From: an uncultured Eubacterium sp.
GTDB lineage: Bacteria; Bacillota; Clostridia; Lachnospirales; Lachnospiraceae
Direction: 5' to 3'
Length of the DNA stretch: 63,051 nucleotides
Assembly: GCA_904420085.1 (NCBI GenBank)
Contig: CAJFUA010000023.1
Span: 1-63,051 of the forward strand
In this document: piece by piece, positions 34,280 to 44,109 of the stretch
Position numbering within the stretch: the first letter of the stretch is position 1
How the letters are laid out: every line of letters begins with the position of its first letter
The notes under the pieces: model-generated
Databases searched by the model: none
What the model saw: only the letters and a program-made list of their open reading frames with translations
What the model was told of the DNA's origin: nothing
Position numbers and translations under genes: made by a program

Positions 34280-37200
34280 TTATTTGATTCTAAGTTTCTT
34301 TTTGAAAACCCTGACTGACTTTTTGTTTCCTTTCAGTTTGATTTTCTTTGCTTTCATATTGGTCTTTGCCTTTTTGCTAAAAGCATTTTTCTTTACTGTC
34401 TTTAGATTTTTTCCCTTGAAGGTAATCTTTTTAATGCGATTATCTCCGGCAAATGCCTTCGCCTGAATGCTCTTAACTTTCTTTCCTACAACCACATATT
34501 TCAGCTTCACGCATTTCTTAAATGCATTTTTACCAATGGTTTTTACCTTTGCACCAATGGTAACTTTTTTCAAGGCCTTACATCCCGAAAATGCGCCGGC
34601 ATAGATGGTTTTCACGTTCTTAAACTTAATTGTCTTTAATTTCTTGCACTTATAAAATGCATTCTTTCCTACAGATGTCACATTTTTACCAAAAGTTACT
34701 TTCGTAAGCTTTTTCATGGATTTAAATGCCTTGGCGCCTACGGCCGTTACCTTGAGCGTATAACCTTTGTAGTTTGCCGTTGCAGGAATTACTGCCTTTT
34801 TCAAGGTTTTCTTTTTACCTGACACCACACCTGTCAGTTTTGATTTTCCTGTTTTTCCTGAAGAAACAGACGTTACCTTATAAATGTAGTTTCCTATCGT
34901 ATAAGTCATTCCTGCATATACGCTGTACTGAGTTCCTGACTGTTTATCTGATGTTTTGCCAATGTTCGGATTTCCTGATGAAGAAAGTTTTTTCGCATTT
35001 TGGATTTTATTCCACTCGTCCGTACACTGCGCAATTTTGTCTTCAAAATATTTATCATTGGTCTGGTCTGTTCCCAATATTTCTGAATTATCTGTTGTCA
35101 GTGGTTCTTTTGTAATCGTCTTGTCTGCATCTGCCGTATCATTTGTCGGCTGTTTTACATTTGTATCCGTATTCGGCACAATCAGACCGGTTTCCGGATC
35201 TGTCGGATAAGCTTCAATATATGTTCCCGGTGCTCCCGCTTCTTTATCGTAATCATAATCATCCGGAAGGGAGACCGACGTTCCATTGCGGTAATACAGT
35301 AATCTCTGCAGTGCATATCCGCCCTGCTTTCCTGAAACGGTAACGGAGCTTGCTCCCGTTGTGATTCCACAACCGGTACCGTTAATGATATGATTAATTC
35401 CTACCTTCGGACCGCTTTCATTGGCAATCTCCACAATACATGCATTTTCTACTAAAACATCCTGTGCATTCGGCACTTCAATGGCATTGTCCAAGAAAAT
35501 CTCTGCGCCGTTTGTATTGATAAATACATCATAAACACCTAATCCTACTGCATAGTGATGTTTTACATTGTTGGTAACTTTATATGCTGCATATCCCTTT
35601 ACCGTATTGCTGTGGGACATCCATCCTTCCTGACTTTGCGGATCATAGCATTTTTCGTTCTGTAAGAAGAAGGTCTTTCCATACTCTCCTCTCCAGATAA
35701 TATCATATTTTTGGAAATGCTCTACAAATAAGCCGTAGCAGGATACATAATCACCGTTTACAATCAGTCCGTTATCTGCTGTATTTTCATACCAACCTGT
35801 ATTATCGCCATGATCAGCTCTCCATATCCATGTCTGATCAATGATGGTGTTATTGCTGTTGATTACAATACAGGAACCTGTTGTTCCTAAAGTTCCGGTA
35901 CCGCCTACTCTGCAAATGACGTCCTGAAGAACACAAGGGTTTTTGGAATGATCCACGTTGGCTCCCTCGTAACCTAATTCCAAAAGGGTGTTTGTCTTCT
36001 TACCTGCATCTAAAATCACTCCGGCAATTTCCACACCGCCGATATCATAGTTTCCAATTACTTTGGAATAATCACTGCTCCACTTTTTACCGGCTACCCG
36101 GATAAATGTATCTGTGTTCTTCTCCGTAGAAGTAAAGGTTGCCATTCCCAGACCCAGAACGATTGTATTTTCATGTGTAATCTCCAGTGCCTTATCTAAG
36201 CGGTAAATCCCCGGCTGGAGAAGAAGATTATATCCTTTTCCCAATGCCGCATTGAGCGTATCTGCTGTATCTTCATCCGGATCTGCAATATAAAAACTGT
36301 CTAAGTTTAAAGATACACCTTCACCCATACTGTTTTCCGACCATGAAACTCCGGTTGTGTCTTTTCTCACTGACGGCACAAATACTTTATAACTGTCCTT
36401 TTCTTCATCAAAGTAAAGGAATGGTTTTTCTCTTGTCTCGTCTGTCTTGTCCAATACGGTGGTACATCCGTTATGTCCCCAGTTGTTATATCCATTTTTT
36501 TCAAGCAGTTCTCCTGACGCATTAAAATAGTTTTCACTGTTATCTTTTAATGTACTTCCGTCTACATTCTTGCATCCCTGAATCATCTGATTCCAGTTAA
36601 TGCCATAGACGGCACCTTCATTGGTAGGATTCTGTGCAAATTCACAGTTTCTGTAATAGTACTGCTGCTGGCACCATGAACCTACCGCATCATGGAATTT
36701 GGTGTCTGCAATATATCCGCCGCTTGCCCATGCCTTGTCACCCCATGTCCACTGGAGCAGTGTCTGTCTTTCAATATTTAATCTTCTGGCCGGAGCCGCC
36801 TGAGATACCGCCCACTTAAAAGAATCATTCCAGTAATCCGCATTATCTGATGTCTGGGCGATTGTCATGTTTTCAATATTGACCCAGAAGTTACATGTTA
36901 CATTGCCGTTTGTCAATGCTGCCGGGGTCTTTATATTTTTGATTCTCACATCATATGGCGTTTTTCCCAAACCAATCATCTGTGTGTAGTAACCCATATT
37001 GTAGCAGTCTGCTTCCATATCCGTGTAATCGCCCGGTTTGAAGGCAAAGGAGTAACGGTTTGAACCAAACTGGTTGTAATGCTGGTATCCGAAAATTTCA
37101 TTTACCTTCTCTGCAATTAATTCATTATCATCATGATCATTAAAAATAAAGGTATTATTACCAAACTGCTCTATCTCCAACGAATAGGGTTCTGACATTT

Positions 37201-38380
37201 CTCCGCTCACATTACCGTTCACGGACTCCACTTTATAGTAGTTATTATATTTGGAAGCGCTGTTTGGATTGCTATCTGTATAAGTTGTTTCCGTACTTGG
37301 AACCGTTGTCAGCAACTTGTATTCCGCAAAACGTCCTTCTGCTCTGTAAATATTGTAAGATTTGGCGTTGGTCGCCTTGTTCCATGTAATCGTCTGGGCA
37401 CCGGTAGCGGGATTTCTTTTAATTCCGGTAATTTCTGCCTTTGCCGGTTTCTCCGCCTCCAAGGTGGTCGCATATGCGATTGCACTGTCCGCATAAGCGC
37501 TGTAAGCCGCCGTTCCCTTTGCATTGGTTAATGTCCTGATTTTGAAGTAATACGTCCGCTTCGGGGACAAATGATTCACTGTCATTTTTGTCTTGTTTGT
37601 TATTCCTGCCGACCTGTAATTGCCATTCTCTGATGTAGAATAAAGCACTTCAAAGCCTGCATACATCTGCTCTGTAGGAACTGTCCATGATACGTCCACA
37701 CTGTTTCCGGCGATGTTTGTCAAACTTACCTTTCTTGCTTTTTTCGGTTTGTCTGCCGAATACATGATAAACTTTTCCTCATTGCCTACCTTGTCACCCA
37801 AATGGTATTTGGCACTGACTGCCAGTTTTGTATGTTCCACACCGTTATCATCTTTATATTTTCCCAGCGTGAAAATTTTCTCGTCTGCACTGCTTGCAAA
37901 AGAAATGGTTCCGTCATCATTGTGCTGGATTCTCACGGACTCCCACCCTGTCGGCGAATAGTCCTCTTTTACCTCCATGCTGTGCTGATATACCACATCA
38001 TTGTCATCTGCCTTCCACACACTGTTTCGTGAAGATGTGGCAAAATTCACCACCTCGTTTGTCTGATCATCAATTCCATAATTGGTAAATGTTCCAAAAT
38101 ATGTAGTAAAAATTCCGCTTCTTGTCACATCATCCGGTGTGGTATACTTTTTGTCTACCAGAATCGGATCATTTTTCACACCGCTGACTGTAATAAAATT
38201 TCCATTGGCGACACTGACAAAGAAGACCTCGGAATTAACTGTTGTCTCCTCTTCCCCGTCAATATTTTCCGTGCTGCCTACTTCTGAAACAGCATAAACT
38301 GCCTGACTGAATGCGGATGTCGAAAACAACATAGTCACTGCCAAAAGTATGGACAGTAAAGATTTGTAAAGTTTTTTCAT
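34280..38380 (-). CDS. Large secreted GH55-like beta-helix protein with FN3 and BspA-type LRR tail (copy 1)
   Basis: 1366 aa. Signal peptide at 1-31. About 40-205: a beta-trefoil/fascin-like region (VFFVSVANGNFITVSG). About 210-300 and 308-400: two FN3 domains. About 410-1060: a region matching GH55-type exo-beta-1,3-glucanases of Streptomyces as I recall them: HYNQFGSNRYSFAFKPGDY, KWAVSQAAPARRLNIER, REKPFLYFDE, IVLGLGMATF, TWIWRADHGDNTGW, LFVEHFQKYDIIWRGE and NEKCYDP. Glu909 (in NEKCYD) and Glu887 (in VEHF) are 22 apart, the spacing I recall for two acidic active-site residues. About 1150-1366: Lys-rich BspA/LRR_5 repeats ending KKKLRIK. No sorting signal. It probably digests or binds beta-glucan at the cell surface. 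Confidence 0.8.
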   Translation of the reverse strand: MKKLYKSLLSILLAVTMLFSTSAFSQAVYAVSEVGSTENIDGEEETTVNSEVFFVSVANGNFITVSGVKNDPILVDKKYTTPDDVTRSGIFTTYFGTFTNYGIDDQTNEVVNFATSSRNSVWKADDNDVVYQHSMEVKEDYSPTGWESVRIQHNDDGTISFASSADEKIFTLGKYKDDNGVEHTKLAVSAKYHLGDKVGNEEKFIMYSADKPKKARKVSLTNIAGNSVDVSWTVPTEQMYAGFEVLYSTSENGNYRSAGITNKTKMTVNHLSPKRTYYFKIRTLTNAKGTAAYSAYADSAIAYATTLEAEKPAKAEITGIKRNPATGAQTITWNKATNAKSYNIYRAEGRFAEYKLLTTVPSTETTYTDSNPNSASKYNNYYKVESVNGNVSGEMSEPYSLEIEQFGNNTFIFNDHDDNELIAEKVNEIFGYQHYNQFGSNRYSFAFKPGDYTDMEADCYNMGYYTQMIGLGKTPYDVRIKNIKTPAALTNGNVTCNFWVNIENMTIAQTSDNADYWNDSFKWAVSQAAPARRLNIERQTLLQWTWGDKAWASGGYIADTKFHDAVGSWCQQQYYYRNCEFAQNPTNEGAVYGINWNQMIQGCKNVDGSTLKDNSENYFNASGELLEKNGYNNWGHNGCTTVLDKTDETREKPFLYFDEEKDSYKVFVPSVRKDTTGVSWSENSMGEGVSLNLDSFYIADPDEDTADTLNAALGKGYNLLLQPGIYRLDKALEITHENTIVLGLGMATFTSTEKNTDTFIRVAGKKWSSDYSKVIGNYDIGGVEIAGVILDAGKKTNTLLELGYEGANVDHSKNPCVLQDVICRVGGTGTLGTTGSCIVINSNNTIIDQTWIWRADHGDNTGWYENTADNGLIVNGDYVSCYGLFVEHFQKYDIIWRGEYGKTFFLQNEKCYDPQSQEGWMSHSNTVKGYAAYKVTNNVKHHYAVGLGVYDVFINTNGAEIFLDNAIEVPNAQDVLVENACIVEIANESGPKVGINHIINGTGCGITTGASSVTVSGKQGGYALQRLLYYRNGTSVSLPDDYDYDKEAGAPGTYIEAYPTDPETGLIVPNTDTNVKQPTNDTADADKTITKEPLTTDNSEILGTDQTNDKYFEDKIAQCTDEWNKIQNAKKLSSSGNPNIGKTSDKQSGTQYSVYAGMTYTIGNYIYKVTSVSSGKTGKSKLTGVVSGKKKTLKKAVIPATANYKGYTLKVTAVGAKAFKSMKKLTKVTFGKNVTSVGKNAFYKCKKLKTIKFKNVKTIYAGAFSGCKALKKVTIGAKVKTIGKNAFKKCVKLKYVVVGKKVKSIQAKAFAGDNRIKKITFKGKNLKTVKKNAFSKKAKTNMKAKKIKLKGNKKSVRVFKKKLRIK

Positions 38381-38436
38381 TTCGTTTACCTCCTGAATGA
38401 AATTGGTAACATAAAGGCCTCTCCCCGTTTGCTCCT

Positions 38437-38458
38437 GTAATTAAAACGTTTTTATTAC
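38437..38458. promoter_or_regulatory. 22-bp near-perfect palindrome (core AAAACGTTTT) upstream of the GH55-like gene at 34280-38380
   Basis: GTAAT at one end and ATTAC at the other flank T-AAAACGTTTT-T; only the two symmetry-related T positions mismatch. It lies 57-78 bp upstream of the minus-strand ATG at 38380. AAAACGTTTT cores are typical of LacI-family sugar-responsive repressors, which would suit a glucanase. Ahead of it the long stretch 38459-38675 is AT-rich with no gene recognised. Confidence 0.5.
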
Positions 38459-38675
38459 TTTTACTTTAGCATTTCCGAATGCAACATTCAATATGAAAAA
38501 CATTTTTAGCAAAATCAACAAATTTCCTTTTCATTATTTTTGCACTATTCCCATAATATTCTGTATTTTTTTTCATATTTCTTCTGTTTTCCCTATATTT
38601 TTCTGTTTTTTGGGGATTTTGTCGAAAAAATATTTTTACCCTTTTTTTGCATTTTTTTAATTTATATTGCACATC

Positions 38676-38718
38676 AAAAAATACCCGCAGCTTCCATGTG
38701 GAAACTACGGGTATTTTT
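38676..38718 (-). terminator. Intrinsic terminator after the second GH55-like gene
   Basis: AAAAATACCCGCAG pairs with CTACGGGTATTTTT with one mismatch, and TTCC/GGAA extends the stem inside. On the minus strand it is followed by T6. It lies 9 bp past the stop at 38727, so copies 1 and 2 are separate transcripts. Confidence 0.85.
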
Positions 38719-38726
38719 ATGAAACT

Positions 38727-41700
38727 TTATCTCTTTCTTCCAAGAGATTTCAGCACTTTCTTTTTCAGTTTTTTGTTTCGTGCCGTAACTTTTACTGTCT
38801 TTCGCACTTTCTTATAAAACGTATTCTTTGCCATCTTTTTCAGTTTTTTACCCTTAAAGATGATTCTTTTGATTTTTTTGTTGTTTGCAAATGCTTTTGT
38901 CCTGATTGTCGTAACATTCTTTCCAAATGTAACTCTCTGAATTTTCTTACATTTTGCAAACGCCTTTGCTCCGACGGTTGTCACAGACAATTTACGTCCT
39001 TTAGCTTTTATGACTGCCGGAATATTTACTTTCTTCAGCGATTTTCTATATTTTTTCACAACTCCGGTCAGTCTGACTTTTCCTGTCTTTTTGCCGGCAG
39101 AGATGACTCTATATGTATATTTTCCGGCTCTAATCAATGTTCCTGCTTTTAGTGTTCCGCTGCCGGTTGCAGCCGGTTTTGTGCCCGGGGTGACCGGTGT
39201 GTTTCCACTTGGCGCAGATGGTTGATTTCCACTTGGTGTGGATGGCTTATTACCGCTGCTGCCACCGTTTTCCCACTTGTCCAGACATTCATCCTGTTTC
39301 TTTTGGTAGTCGTCATCTGTCATCTCCCAGATTGGTTTTTCAGAATCTTTGGACGGAGTTTCTTTTGTAATGTTTTTCTCTGCCTCGGAATCATTCTTTG
39401 GCGCAACACCTTCTTCTACCACTTTCTGGACACTCTGTTCACTGGTATAGTAGTCCGGAAGTGAAATGGAATTTCCGTTACAGTAACTTAACAGTTTCTG
39501 AACGGCAAATCCTCCGTTATTTCCGGCTCCGGTTCTGATACCGGCCGCCGTGTCGTTTACAATATGATTGATACCTACTTTTGGTCCGTCTGCTCCGGCA
39601 ATCTCAACCGTAGTTGCATTTTCCACGAGAACATTCGGTTTATCCGGTACTTCTATTGCGTTGTCAAGATAAATACTTGCACCGTTTGTATTGATAAATA
39701 CATCATAAACACCCACACCTACTGCGTAATGTTCACTCACGTTATTGGCTACTTTATAAGCCGCATAACCTAATTTCTTTCCATTGTGGGACATCCATTC
39801 TGCCTGATCCTGCGGATCATAACATTTCTCATTCTGTACAAAATATGTCTTTCCTTTTTCACTGCGCCAGATGACATCATATTTCTGGAAATGTTCCACA
39901 AACAGTCCGTATGCAGTTACTCTGTCGCCGTTTACAATTAAACCGTTATCGGAAGTATTCTGTGACCAGCCAACATAATCTCCATGGTCTGCTCTCCAAA
40001 TCCATGTATGATCGATAATCACGTCATTGCTGTTTAATACCTGACAGGATTTAACTCTTCCAAGTTCACCTGTTCCACCCACTCTGTAAATAACATCATG
40101 TAATACGGTAGGATTGTCGGAATGATCTTTGTTGCATCCTTCTTTACCTACGGTAAGTAATGTTTCTGAATAATTTCCGGCATCCAGTATCAGTCCTGCA
40201 ATGGAGATACCTCCTACATCTGCCGTCTGAATGGCTGCTTCTTTGTTATCCGGTATGATTGTGGCAATACCCAGTCCCAGAAGTATGGTATTGGGTTCAT
40301 TGACCTGAATCGGCTTGTCTACACGATAAACACCCGGTGAGAAAATAATATTTTTGCCGATTGCCAACTGATAATTTATGGTATCTGCCGTGTCCACGTC
40401 AGGTTTTGCAATGTAAAAATTCTTCTCCACATCAATGACGGTTCCTTTTCCCATGTCTCCATGGCTCCAACTGAGACCTGTTTCATTTTCTCTCAATGCC
40501 GGGACAAATACTTTATACTTATCTGATTCTGTATCAAAGAATAAAAATGGTTTTTCACGAACCTTGTCCGTAACATCCAGCGTTGTTGTACATCCTCTCT
40601 GATTCCAGTTTGTAGAACCGTTGTCATTGGTTAGTCTGACAAATTCCGACCACGGTTTCCCACTGTTATCACTACTGTTTTGTGCCGTAGCCCCGGTGCA
40701 GCCCTGAAGCATATGATTCCAGTTCACTCCATAGACGCCTTCTGCTAAATTACAGTTTCGGTAATAATACTGCTGCTGCGAATAAGAACCTGCCGGTTTT
40801 TGGAAATTAGAATCTGCTATGAATCCGCCGCTGCACCATCCGTCCCAATACCACTGGAAATGGGATTTCCTTTCTACGTTCAGCCTTCTTGCAGGCGCCG
40901 CCTGTGAAACGCCCCACTGGAAACAGTAATATGGGTCGCCGTTCTGTTCCTCGTCAACAATCGTGAAATTTTCAACACCAACCCAGAAGTTACAGGTGGC
41001 ATTGTTTCCTGATAAAGCTGCCGGAGCATGTACATTATAAAGACTTACGTCATATGGCGTCTTTCCCAAACCGATAGCCTGTGTATAATATCCTATATTC
41101 AAGATTCCGGTGTCCGTGTAATCTCCCGGTTTGTATGCAAAAGCATAGCGGGAACTTCCAAACTGATTATAATGCTGTTTCTGGAAAACATCTTCCGTTA
41201 CCTTCTGAACTTCTGCCGGGTCGTCCGTTTCATTGAACACATACATATTGCTTCCAAACATTTCCAACTCCAGTGATGTCGGTTCTGATAGTTCACTGGC
41301 ATCCTGAGAATTGTATGCCTGAACTTTATAATAATTGCTGTACTTGGAGGAATTTGGTTTTGCATCCGTATACGTTTCTGAAGTTGTGGTTGCTATCTCC
41401 TTATATTCTGCAAACCGGCTCTCTGCCCGATAAATTCGGTATCCGGTCTTTCCCCGGGATGCATCCCATGTCAGCACTAATTTTCCATTCTTTTCTTCCA
41501 ATTTTACATTGTCCGGTTTTGCCGGTTTATATTCTTTCAGCGTTGTTGCATATGCAATTTTGCTGTCTGCATACGGTCCGCCCGCATTATTTGTAATTGT
41601 ACGGACTTTAAAATAATATTTTGTACTTATTTCGAGTCCCGTCACCGTAAAACTGGTGTCTTTGGTCGTACCTGCCGATTTATATTGTCCATTTTCACTT

Positions 41701-42386
41701 GTTGCATAGAGAACTTCATATCCGCTGTACAGACATTCACTGACTCCTTCCCATGACAGAGAAACCTGATCTCCTGAAACATCTGTGAGCGTCACTTTTT
41801 TCGCCGTTTTTGGTGCTGCCGTCGTATATAGTATGAACTTCTCATTGGATGACGGAGATTCCCCATCATTTAATGTGGTAAGAGCCAACTGGTCATTCTG
41901 AACCGTGAAATATTTTCCGTTTGCATTGCTCTTAAAAGAAATGGTTCCATCACCCTGCGGTTCTATATAGACCGACTCCCAGCCGCTTGGATTGGTTCGT
42001 TTTGTTATCTGATATACATTATCTCCATCCGCTTTCCAACTGGTATTTGTCTGCGTATTTGTAAAGTTTACTACTTCTTTTCCATCATATTCACCATAGT
42101 AAGTAGTGAACAATCCGTTTTTTGGTATGTTATCCTTATTGTGTACCACTTTACAGTCTATAGGATTATTCTCCACACCATCTAAGGTAACAATTTTTCC
42201 TGTTGCTGACTGTACAAAATAGACTTCCGCATTGACCGTTTCCTCCACAGGATCGTCAATGCCTTCCGTGGTCATCTCTGCCGAATCAGCCGCCCTGACA
42301 ATAACCGGCCCTGAAAATGTAATTCCGGTAACAGTCAACGCCAATGCAAGTATGAATGATAAAATTCTTTTCCAATGCTTTGCCAC
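38727..42386 (-). CDS. Large secreted GH55-like beta-helix protein with FN3 and BspA-type LRR tail (copy 2)
   Basis: 1219 aa starting at a GTG (42386) with AAAGGAGG upstream. Same architecture as copy 1: signal peptide, beta-trefoil-like N-domain, two FN3 domains, a GH55-like region (HYNQFGSSRYAFAYKPGDY, QWGVSQAAPARRLNVER, REKPFLFFDTE, ILLGLGIATIIPDNKE, TWIWRADHGDYVGW, LFVEHFQKYDVIW, NEKCYDP), a Pro/Ser/Gly linker (SSGNKPSTPSGNQPSAPSGN), and a Lys-rich LRR_5 tail ending KSLGRKR. The candidate acidic pair is Glu831/Glu853. The LRR tail is shorter than in copy 1 and the linker is different. Probable exo-beta-1,3-glucanase or glucan-binding surface protein. Confidence 0.8.
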   Translation of the reverse strand: MAKHWKRILSFILALALTVTGITFSGPVIVRAADSAEMTTEGIDDPVEETVNAEVYFVQSATGKIVTLDGVENNPIDCKVVHNKDNIPKNGLFTTYYGEYDGKEVVNFTNTQTNTSWKADGDNVYQITKRTNPSGWESVYIEPQGDGTISFKSNANGKYFTVQNDQLALTTLNDGESPSSNEKFILYTTAAPKTAKKVTLTDVSGDQVSLSWEGVSECLYSGYEVLYATSENGQYKSAGTTKDTSFTVTGLEISTKYYFKVRTITNNAGGPYADSKIAYATTLKEYKPAKPDNVKLEEKNGKLVLTWDASRGKTGYRIYRAESRFAEYKEIATTTSETYTDAKPNSSKYSNYYKVQAYNSQDASELSEPTSLELEMFGSNMYVFNETDDPAEVQKVTEDVFQKQHYNQFGSSRYAFAYKPGDYTDTGILNIGYYTQAIGLGKTPYDVSLYNVHAPAALSGNNATCNFWVGVENFTIVDEEQNGDPYYCFQWGVSQAAPARRLNVERKSHFQWYWDGWCSGGFIADSNFQKPAGSYSQQQYYYRNCNLAEGVYGVNWNHMLQGCTGATAQNSSDNSGKPWSEFVRLTNDNGSTNWNQRGCTTTLDVTDKVREKPFLFFDTESDKYKVFVPALRENETGLSWSHGDMGKGTVIDVEKNFYIAKPDVDTADTINYQLAIGKNIIFSPGVYRVDKPIQVNEPNTILLGLGIATIIPDNKEAAIQTADVGGISIAGLILDAGNYSETLLTVGKEGCNKDHSDNPTVLHDVIYRVGGTGELGRVKSCQVLNSNDVIIDHTWIWRADHGDYVGWSQNTSDNGLIVNGDRVTAYGLFVEHFQKYDVIWRSEKGKTYFVQNEKCYDPQDQAEWMSHNGKKLGYAAYKVANNVSEHYAVGVGVYDVFINTNGASIYLDNAIEVPDKPNVLVENATTVEIAGADGPKVGINHIVNDTAAGIRTGAGNNGGFAVQKLLSYCNGNSISLPDYYTSEQSVQKVVEEGVAPKNDSEAEKNITKETPSKDSEKPIWEMTDDDYQKKQDECLDKWENGGSSGNKPSTPSGNQPSAPSGNTPVTPGTKPAATGSGTLKAGTLIRAGKYTYRVISAGKKTGKVRLTGVVKKYRKSLKKVNIPAVIKAKGRKLSVTTVGAKAFAKCKKIQRVTFGKNVTTIRTKAFANNKKIKRIIFKGKKLKKMAKNTFYKKVRKTVKVTARNKKLKKKVLKSLGRKR

Positions 42387-42427
42387 TTTGTTTTCCTCCT
42401 TTGTAATCTGTTCGTTCTTTTAAAACA

Positions 42428-42457
42428 ATTTTATCATTTTAAAGCTCTTAATTTCAA
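42428..42457 (-). promoter_or_regulatory. Sigma-A-type promoter for the second GH55-like gene
   Basis: On the minus strand TTGAAA (42452-42457), an 18-bp spacer and TAAAAT (42428-42433), ending 41 bp before the GTG start. Confidence 0.6.
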
Positions 42458-42610
42458 TTCATTTTATCCTTGAAATGGTTTTTAAACATTTTTGACAAAA
42501 TCCTCGTCCTTTTTTTAGATACTATCCATAATTTCAGGAGAAATCCGGCAAAAAAATACCGTTTTTTTTGCGTGATAAAAAAACTGATAAAAATATTTTT
42601 ATTCACAATA

Positions 42611-42670
42611 AAATCCGGCGACAGACCCATGCAATACAATTTTGTATTTTCACGGTCTGCCGCCGGATTT
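42611..42670. terminator. Long-stem terminator after spoVG
   Basis: AAATCCGGCGACAGACC pairs with GGTCTGCCGCCGGATTT (17-bp stem, one G-T pair). An inner AATACAA/TTGTATT adds to it. A T-rich tail is found on both strands, best on the plus strand. It ends the glgC-glgD-spoVG transcript about 24 bp after the spoVG stop. The 200 bp between it and the next gene start hold the promoter at 42428-42457. Confidence 0.85.
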
Positions 42671-42693
42671 TTCTATTATTTAATTATGTTTAT

Positions 42694-42975
42694 TTATTCT
42701 GCAACCGCTTCTTCCGGCTCCAGTAAAGCCTTTTCATATGCTTCCAGAATGATATTCTGAATGGATGTACGTGTGGCGGAATTAATCGGATGTGCAATAT
42801 CCCTGTACTCTCCGTCTGCCGCTTTTCTGGACGGCATTGCAATAAATAATCCTTTTTCTCCTTCTACCACTTTGATATCATGTACGACAAACTCATCATC
42901 AATCGTAATTGATACCACCGCCTTCATTTTTCCCTCTTTGGTCATTTTTCTAACCCTTACGTCTGTTATATTCAT
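42694..42975 (-). CDS. spoVG: Septation/sporulation protein SpoVG
   Basis: 93 aa, usual length. [39 protein letters not shown] and YRDIAHPIN are near-invariant SpoVG segments. SpoVG is a small nucleic-acid-binding regulator that affects division-septum placement, sporulation and capsule genes in Firmicutes. Here it is the last gene of the glgC-glgD operon, 15 bp after glgD. That links it to carbon storage rather than to its Bacillus neighbours. Confidence 0.97.
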   Translation of the reverse strand: MNITDVRVRKMTKEGKMKAVVSITIDDEFVVHDIKVVEGEKGLFIAMPSRKAADGEYRDIAHPINSATRTSIQNIILEAYEKALLEPEEAVAE

Positions 42976-42990
42976 ATATCTTTCCTTTCC

Positions 42991-44109
42991 TTATAAACTG
43001 TACCTGAAATTTCGTTCATTAATGATTCTGATTTCGTTTTCATCTCCAATGTGCTCATCCGGATTGATTGTACTGTGGCTTTCCACAATACAATTTTCTA
43101 TTACTGCATTGTCTCCAATATAAACATCATTTAAAATAATTGAATTTTTTATTTTGCAATTATTTCCCACATAAGCCTGTTTAAAAATAATGGAATTTTC
43201 TATTTCACCATTGATGATGCTTCCACTGGCTACCAAACTGTTACTTACACTGGAACCCGGATTATACTTGGCCGGCGGAAGGTCTTCCACCTTGGAATAT
43301 ACATCCGGATACTGCCTGAAGAAGAAATCCCTTACTTCCGGTTTCAGGAAATCCATATTTATCTTAAAGTATTCCTCTACACCGGCAATATTTTTCCAAT
43401 ATGTTTCTAATTCGTATACACAAATTTTCTTTGTCTTTTTATTTCGGATAATAATGTCATTTACAAAATCATGTCTGTCCTCTGCAATACACTGCTCCAG
43501 CAGTTGTATCAGCAGCCTTCTTCTGATGACATAGATTCCTGTGGAAACTAATGTACTGCCGCCCTCTAACGGTTTCTCCACAAAATCCAGAACTCTGCCA
43601 TTGTTATCTGCCGTTACCGTTCCATAACCGGATACATCAGCGCCTTCTCCTAATTCCTTACATACTATGGTAAGATCCGCTCCCGTTTCCACATGTCTCT
43701 GCAACACTTTATTGTAATCCATCTTATAAACTGCATCTGCTGATGCGATAATTACATATGGCTCATGACTCTTTTTCAAAAATGATATGTTCTGGGCAAT
43801 GGCATCCGCTGTTCCCCGATACCAGAACCCGTTGTCCGATGTGATGGAAGGGGTAAATACATATAAACCTCCCTGTTTTCTTCCGAAATCCCACCACTTG
43901 GACGAACTGAGATGCTCGTTTAACGAACCTGCATTGTACTGTGTCAAAACAGCCACTTTCTGAATATGTGAATTTGTCATGTTACTTAATGCAAAATCAA
44001 TGGCTCTGTAACTTCCTGCTATAGGCATTGCTCCTACTGCCCGTTTCTTTGAAAGTTCCTTCATTTTCCGATTGTTTCCGCCTGCTAAAATTATTCCAAC
44101 TGCTCTCAT
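42991..44109 (-). CDS. glgD: Glucose-1-phosphate adenylyltransferase subunit GlgD
   Basis: 372 aa. RAVGIILAGGNNRKMKELSKKRAVGAMPIAG has a degenerate nucleotidyl-transfer loop (GGNNRKMKELS in place of GGxGxRL). The C-terminal left-handed beta-helix hexapeptides (IINGEIENSIIFKQAYVGNNCKI...) are intact. GlgD is the regulatory or low-activity partner of GlgC in Firmicutes and makes ADP-glucose for glycogen. It shares one base with the end of glgC (TAATG-type junction). Confidence 0.95.
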   Translation of the reverse strand: MRAVGIILAGGNNRKMKELSKKRAVGAMPIAGSYRAIDFALSNMTNSHIQKVAVLTQYNAGSLNEHLSSSKWWDFGRKQGGLYVFTPSITSDNGFWYRGTADAIAQNISFLKKSHEPYVIIASADAVYKMDYNKVLQRHVETGADLTIVCKELGEGADVSGYGTVTADNNGRVLDFVEKPLEGGSTLVSTGIYVIRRRLLIQLLEQCIAEDRHDFVNDIIIRNKKTKKICVYELETYWKNIAGVEEYFKINMDFLKPEVRDFFFRQYPDVYSKVEDLPPAKYNPGSSVSNSLVASGSIINGEIENSIIFKQAYVGNNCKIKNSIILNDVYIGDNAVIENCIVESHSTINPDEHIGDENEIRIINERNFRYSL

